Assembly: GCF_900107455.1 (NCBI RefSeq)
Contig: NZ_FNQB01000001.1
Location: 2,728,001-2,792,000 of the forward strand
DNA from: Asanoa ishikariensis
GTDB taxonomy: Bacteria; Actinomycetota; Actinomycetes; Mycobacteriales; Micromonosporaceae
Direction of reading: 5' to 3'
Length of the DNA stretch: 64,000 nt
Part shown: piece by piece, positions 60,225-64,000 of the stretch
Layout of the letters: every line of letters starts with the position of its first letter
Position numbering within the stretch: the stretch's first letter is position 1
The notes under the pieces: model-generated
Seen by the model: the letters and a program-made list of their open reading frames with translations, nothing else
What the model was told of the DNA's origin: nothing
The model's database searches: none
Position numbers and translations under genes: made by a program

Positions 60225-60334
60225 CGCCGCTGGCGGGTTAACGTCAGCCATCGTGCGGTCGTCGAGCGGGATGCGTGCGGTGTCCGGATAGATCCGAGAC
60301 GAACCCGGGGTGCCGTCAGCACCATGCGCGACGG

Positions 60335-60340
60335 TACCGT
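60335..60340 (+). promoter_or_regulatory. -10-like TACCGT of lgt
   Basis: TACCGT ends 8 bp before the lgt GTG at 60349, without a ribosome binding site. It supports that start over GTG 60310. Confidence 0.45.
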
Positions 60341-60348
60341 GTTGTCCC

Positions 60349-61482
60349 GTGACCCTCGCCGCGATTCCGAGCCCCACTCACGCCGTGTGGCAGATCGGCC
60401 CGGTTCCGATCCGGGCATACGCCCTCTGCATCATCCTGGGCATCATCCTCGCCGCCGTCGTGACCGAGCACCGGCTCCGGGCTCGCGGCGCGCACAAGTG
60501 GGCGGTCCTCGACGTCGCGGTCTGGGCGGTGCCGTTCGGCATCATCGGTGCCCGGATCTACCACGTGATCACCTCGCCCGGCGCCTACTTCGGTGAGGGC
60601 GGTGACCCGCTCGAGGCGTTCATGGTCTGGAAGGGCGGCCTGGGCATCTGGGGCGCGGTGGCCGGCGGTGCCGTCGGTGCGCTGTTCGCCGCCCGGCAGC
60701 TAGGCATGCCGCTGACCGTGGTCGCCGACACGCTGGCGCCCGGCCTGCCGCTGGCGCAGGCCGTCGGCCGGCTCGGCAACTGGTTCAACAACGAGCTCTA
60801 CGGCCGGCAGACGACGCTGCCGTGGGGCCTGCAGGTGCACGAGATGGACTCGGCCGGCCAGCCCACCCTGGTCGACGGCGAGCCGGTGCTGCGACCCGGC
60901 CTCTACCAGCCGACCTTCCTCTACGAGCTGGTCTGGAACGTGCTGGTCGCCGGCGTCGTGCTGTGGCTGGACCGCAAGTTCAAGTTCGGCAAGGGCCGGG
61001 CCTTCGCGGTGTACGTGATGGGCTACACGCTCGGCCGGTTCTTCGTCGAGATGCTCCGCGACGACACCGCCACGCACATCCTCGGCGTGCGGATCAACGT
61101 GTTCGTCGCCGCGCTCGTCTTCATCGGCGCGCTCGTCTACTTCCTGCGGGTCAGCGGCCCCCGCGAATACCTGGTCCCGATCGGCCTCGACGCGCCGGTC
61201 CCGGCGCAGCGCGACGGCGACATCTCCACCGTCGACGTCTCCGCGAAGCCGGCCGAGGCCGCCATCCCCAGCGCCTACCGGGTGGTCACCGAGGAGCAGT
61301 TCAAGGCCTACCAGGAGACCGGCGCCGTCCCCGACACGGACGAATCCGTCACCACCCCGGAGGGGGTCGACGCGGAGACGGACGACGAGTCCGACGCCGT
61401 CGGCACCGACCGCGCGGATGATGCTGGACACGACAGCGACACCACGGCCGCCGGCGCGGGCGGCCGCGCCGACGACCGCTGA
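60349..61482 (+). CDS. lgt: Phosphatidylglycerol:prolipoprotein diacylglyceryl transferase Lgt
   Basis: Membrane enzyme that adds diacylglycerol to the lipobox cysteine of prolipoproteins, the step before LspA. Seven transmembrane helices and the Lgt signature GRLGNWFNNELYGRQT (near residue 141) are present, as well as the essential region IGARIYHVI (near 65). The C-terminal 90 residues (from about 287) are an acidic, Thr/Asp/Glu-rich tail, common in actinomycete Lgt and absent in E. coli. Length is 377 residues with GTG 60349. Confidence 0.94.
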   Translation: MTLAAIPSPTHAVWQIGPVPIRAYALCIILGIILAAVVTEHRLRARGAHKWAVLDVAVWAVPFGIIGARIYHVITSPGAYFGEGGDPLEAFMVWKGGLGIWGAVAGGAVGALFAARQLGMPLTVVADTLAPGLPLAQAVGRLGNWFNNELYGRQTTLPWGLQVHEMDSAGQPTLVDGEPVLRPGLYQPTFLYELVWNVLVAGVVLWLDRKFKFGKGRAFAVYVMGYTLGRFFVEMLRDDTATHILGVRINVFVAALVFIGALVYFLRVSGPREYLVPIGLDAPVPAQRDGDISTVDVSAKPAEAAIPSAYRVVTEEQFKAYQETGAVPDTDESVTTPEGVDAETDDESDAVGTDRADDAGHDSDTTAAGAGGRADDR

Positions 61483-61512
61483 TCCGACCGACCACCCGGA
61501 GAGGCGGTACCG

Positions 61513-62709
61513 ATGCGTACGGCCGTTGTGGTGGGCGCCGGAATCGGCGGCCTGGCGGCGGCCGGCGCGCTGGCCCGCGCCGGCTGGCAGGTCACCCTGT
61601 TGGAGCGGGCGGACCGGGTGCGGCCCGGCCGCACCGCCCTCGTGCTGTGGCCCAACGGCATCCGCGCGCTGCGGGCCCTGGGCCTCGGTGACGGCCTCGA
61701 CGCGATCGGCACCCCGCTCGGCGAGACCGGTGTCCGCCGCCCCGACGGCCACTGGCTGGTGCAGCCGCGCCCGATGGCGGCCCACCGCGGGCCGGTCGTC
61801 GTGCACCGCGAGGACCTCCACGACGCGCTGATCGCCGGGCTCGGCGACCAGGTCGACATCCGCACGGGCATCCGGGTCGACGACGTGCGCACCGGCGGCA
61901 CCGAGCGCCCCGCCGTGACCGCCGGCCGGCAGTCGTTCGCCGGCGATCTGGTGGTCGCGGCCGACGGCACCGACAGCGCCGTCCGCGCCCGGCTGGCGCC
62001 GGAGTCGGCCGTGGTCAGCTCCGGCTGCACCGCCTGGCGCGCGGTCATCCCGTGGTACCGCGCGCCGCAGGACATCGCCGGCCGGGTCGGCGGCGAGACC
62101 CTCGGCGCCGGCTACCGGTTCGTGGCCGCCTCACTCGGCGAGCGCGGCTCGTCCGGCGGGTCCACCCGGGGCGGCGTCTACTGGGTCGCCACCGCGGCCG
62201 GCGCGCCGCGACCAGAACCCCCGGCCACCCAGCTCGGCCTGCTCCGCCGGTGGTACGCGGGCTGGCCCGCGCCGATCGCCGACCTGCTCGACGCCACCGA
62301 GCCCGACGACCTCGTCCAGCAGGAGGTCCGCGAGCTGCGGCCGCTGCCCAAGGCATACGCGTACGCGTCCGGGCCGGGCGGCGTCGTGCTGCTCGGCGAC
62401 GCCGCGCACGCCATGCCGCACCACCTCGGCCAGGGCGCCTGCCTCGCGTTCGAGGACGCCGCCACGCTCGCCGGCGCCGTCCGCGACGCGTCGACCGGCC
62501 TGCCGCTGCGCCGCGCCATCGAGGGCTACGACCGGGAGCGCCGGCCGCGCGCCGCGACGATGGTCCGGCAGACCCGGCGGATGTCCGCCGTCCTCCAGAC
62601 CCGCGGCCGGCTCGCCCTGCGCGCCCGCGACGCGGCCCTCGGCCAGATCACGCCGCGGCTGCTCGGCAGCGCCGCGAGCACCGCCGCACAGTGGCGACCC
62701 CCCGCGTGA
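61513..62709 (+). CDS. FAD-dependent monooxygenase (PHBH fold)
   Basis: A 398-residue class A flavoprotein hydroxylase. The N-terminal dinucleotide-binding motif GAGIGGLAAAGAL (residues 8-20), the central VVAADGTDSAVRARL (DG motif, near 150) and the GD motif LLGDAAHAMPHHLGQGACLAFEDA (near 294) are intact. Such enzymes hydroxylate aromatic compounds, often in catabolism or in the tailoring of natural products. It starts 30 bp after lgt; a GGAGAGGCGG site precedes the ATG. A SARP-like regulator gene follows on the same strand, which leaves a link to secondary metabolism open. Confidence 0.88.
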   Translation: MRTAVVVGAGIGGLAAAGALARAGWQVTLLERADRVRPGRTALVLWPNGIRALRALGLGDGLDAIGTPLGETGVRRPDGHWLVQPRPMAAHRGPVVVHREDLHDALIAGLGDQVDIRTGIRVDDVRTGGTERPAVTAGRQSFAGDLVVAADGTDSAVRARLAPESAVVSSGCTAWRAVIPWYRAPQDIAGRVGGETLGAGYRFVAASLGERGSSGGSTRGGVYWVATAAGAPRPEPPATQLGLLRRWYAGWPAPIADLLDATEPDDLVQQEVRELRPLPKAYAYASGPGGVVLLGDAAHAMPHHLGQGACLAFEDAATLAGAVRDASTGLPLRRAIEGYDRERRPRAATMVRQTRRMSAVLQTRGRLALRARDAALGQITPRLLGSAASTAAQWRPPA

Positions 62710-62813
62710 CCGAGTGGTAAGCGGCCGAGCAACCCGATCGAGGGGGCCGAACGTGCCATGACCATCGGGCGGATTGGCGGGCAGACTACCGGCTACCGGA
62801 CAGGGGGTCTTGC

Positions 62814-64000
62814 GTGGGCGACGACGGGTCAACGGCGGTCGACGGGCAGCGCCCGGTACGCGCCGAGGCCTGCCTGCTCGGTCCCGTGCGGCTGCTCGCC
62901 GACGGTGTCGAGGTGCCGTTGCGGCCGTCCGCCCGCGACCTGCTCGGCCTGCTCGCGCTCCGTCCAGGTGAGACGGTGCCGACCGACCAGATCGGCACAG
63001 CACTGTGGACGGTTCCCCGGCAGCGCGGTGCGGGCGCCGGCGACCGACTCACGGAGGCCACCGACGCGCTCGCCGCGGCGCTGACCGGCGCGGGCTGCCC
63101 ACAGACGCTCGGCCGGATGCCGGACGGCCTGGTGCTCCGACTACCCGGCCGGGCCGTCGACGCCAGCCGGTTCGGCCACCTGTTGCGCCGGGCCCGCGAG
63201 CTGATGACCGACGGCGACCTGGCCGGCGCGTCCGCCCGGTTCGCCACCGGGCTCCGGCTCTGGCAGGTCGACTTCGACGGCGACCCGCTGGCGGGCAGCA
63301 CCGTCAACCCGCTGGGCTGGGTCCAGGCCGAGCGCACCCGACTGGTCCAGATGCGGGCCGCCGCGACCGAGGACCGCTGGGAGTGCCTGCTGCGCCGGGT
63401 CGCCGCGGCGCTGACCGCGGCCGGTGCGCCGGCCGCCGACCCGGACGCGGTCGCCGCGGGCACGGCCGCCCTCGCCGCCGCGGGGGAGGCGGTCACCGAG
63501 CTCGAACGCGCCGTGGGCCGCCACCCGCTCCGTGAGCGCCTCTGGGAACTGCTGCTCACGGCCACCGCGTTCGCCGGCGGCCGGAGCGCGGCGGTGCGGG
63601 TCTACGACCGGGCGGTGCTGGCCATCGCCGACAACCTCGGCGTCGAGCCCGGCCGGCGGCTCGGCGAGATCGCCGCCCTGGTCCGCTCCGGTGGCCTGGC
63701 CACCTGGTGGGAGCAGCCCGAACCGTGCCCGCATCCGCCGCCGGCGACCACGCCGGCGCGCACCGGACTGCCCGTGCCCCTGACGCCGCTGATCGGCCGC
63801 GACCGGCTGGCCGCCCGGGTCGTCGGGCAGCTCGCCGACCACCGGCTGGTGACGCTGACCGGGCCGGGCGGCAGCGGCAAGACCCGGCTCGCCGTCGCGG
63901 TGGCCGCCGGCCACGCCCCGGTCTGGTTCGTCGACCTGAGCGTCGTCGAGGACCCGGCGCGGGTGGCGGTGGCCGTTGCCGGCGCGCTCGGTGTCCGCGA
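62814..64000 (+). CDS. AfsR/SARP-like regulator with BTAD and NTPase domains, 5' part only
   Basis: The frame opened by GTG 62814 runs off the window end (395 codons seen). The first 85 residues form an OmpR-like winged helix with LGPVRLLADGVEVPLRPSAR; a BTAD domain follows (about 100-290, with RWECLLRRVAAAL and ELERAVGRHPLRERLWELLL, then VYDRAVLAIADNLGVEPGRRL). An NB-ARC/STAND-type P-loop GPGGSGKTRLAVAVA is near residue 350, then VWFVDLSVVEDP. This order marks AfsR-type regulators, which activate secondary metabolism genes. A CAGGGGG site precedes the GTG by 7 bp. Confidence 0.9.
   Translation, partial: MGDDGSTAVDGQRPVRAEACLLGPVRLLADGVEVPLRPSARDLLGLLALRPGETVPTDQIGTALWTVPRQRGAGAGDRLTEATDALAAALTGAGCPQTLGRMPDGLVLRLPGRAVDASRFGHLLRRARELMTDGDLAGASARFATGLRLWQVDFDGDPLAGSTVNPLGWVQAERTRLVQMRAAATEDRWECLLRRVAAALTAAGAPAADPDAVAAGTAALAAAGEAVTELERAVGRHPLRERLWELLLTATAFAGGRSAAVRVYDRAVLAIADNLGVEPGRRLGEIAALVRSGGLATWWEQPEPCPHPPPATTPARTGLPVPLTPLIGRDRLAARVVGQLADHRLVTLTGPGGSGKTRLAVAVAAGHAPVWFVDLSVVEDPARVAVAVAGALGVR

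Noticed and set aside
1-64000. tRNA, rRNA or prophage genes
   Set aside because: I looked in all intergenic gaps and saw no cloverleaf with CCA-type ends, no rRNA sequence, and no phage structural or integrase genes.

Overview
The window is about 72% GC chromosomal backbone from a filamentous actinomycete. Three things place it there: the dcw-ftsZ-sepF-divIVA cluster, the his/trp gene order with a bifunctional PriA, and typical actinobacterial families (SigE-type sigma factor, TIGR03085, TIGR02234, an AfsR/SARP-like regulator). Gene order and the GAGCGAAGCGAG motif near gene boundaries suggest Micromonosporaceae. That is inference; no rRNA is present to confirm it.

Layout. (1) 1-16.3 kb, plus strand: rsmH (3' end), an FtsL-like gene, ftsI, murE, murF, mraY, ftsW, murG, murC, ftsQ, ftsZ, yggS, sepF, yggT and divIVA, i.e. 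peptidoglycan precursor synthesis and the division/polar-growth machinery. No murD lies between mraY and ftsW, and no pgeF/ylmD lies after ftsZ. (2) 16.4-22.8 kb: an unknown membrane protein with a Cys/His tail, a strong terminator, a DUF167 protein, a CPA1-type cation/proton antiporter, a DksA/TraR zinc-finger protein with a very long Lys/Ala-rich N-terminus, lspA and an RluD-like pseudouridine synthase. (3) 22.8-29.8 kb: little-characterised genes, including a ParA/MinD-like ATPase with Tyr-Pro-Pro repeats followed by a stand-alone Clp-N-like protein carrying a 69-bp tandem repeat. (4) 29.9-35.5 kb: a compact hisD-C-B-(small ORF)-H-(small ORF)-priA-hisF operon.

(5) 35.5-53.6 kb: a stretch of mixed-strand genes that separates hisF from hisI. 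It holds a SigE-family sigma factor with its membrane partner, a MocR/YczE divergent pair, an acyl-CoA ligase, a class I terpene synthase, TIGR03085, an asymmetric two-gene ABC exporter, a methyltransferase, a TetR-controlled Drr-type ABC transporter and a 954-residue acidic repeat protein. (6) 53.9-59.7 kb: hisI-trpE-TIGR02234 and trpC-trpB-trpA. No trpF is present, which fits PriA serving both histidine and tryptophan synthesis. (7) 59.7-64 kb: a Nudix hydrolase, lgt, an FAD monooxygenase and the 5' part of a SARP/AfsR-like regulator that runs off the window.

Within operons most genes overlap by 1-4 bp. Isolated genes often lack a Shine-Dalgarno sequence and instead have a TANNNT hexamer 6-8 bp before the start codon, which points to leaderless transcripts; I used this to choose several starts. 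Several convergent pairs overlap by exactly 4 bp at their stop codons. I see no tRNA, rRNA, CRISPR array, insertion sequence or prophage genes. No gene-free stretch exceeds 300 bases.
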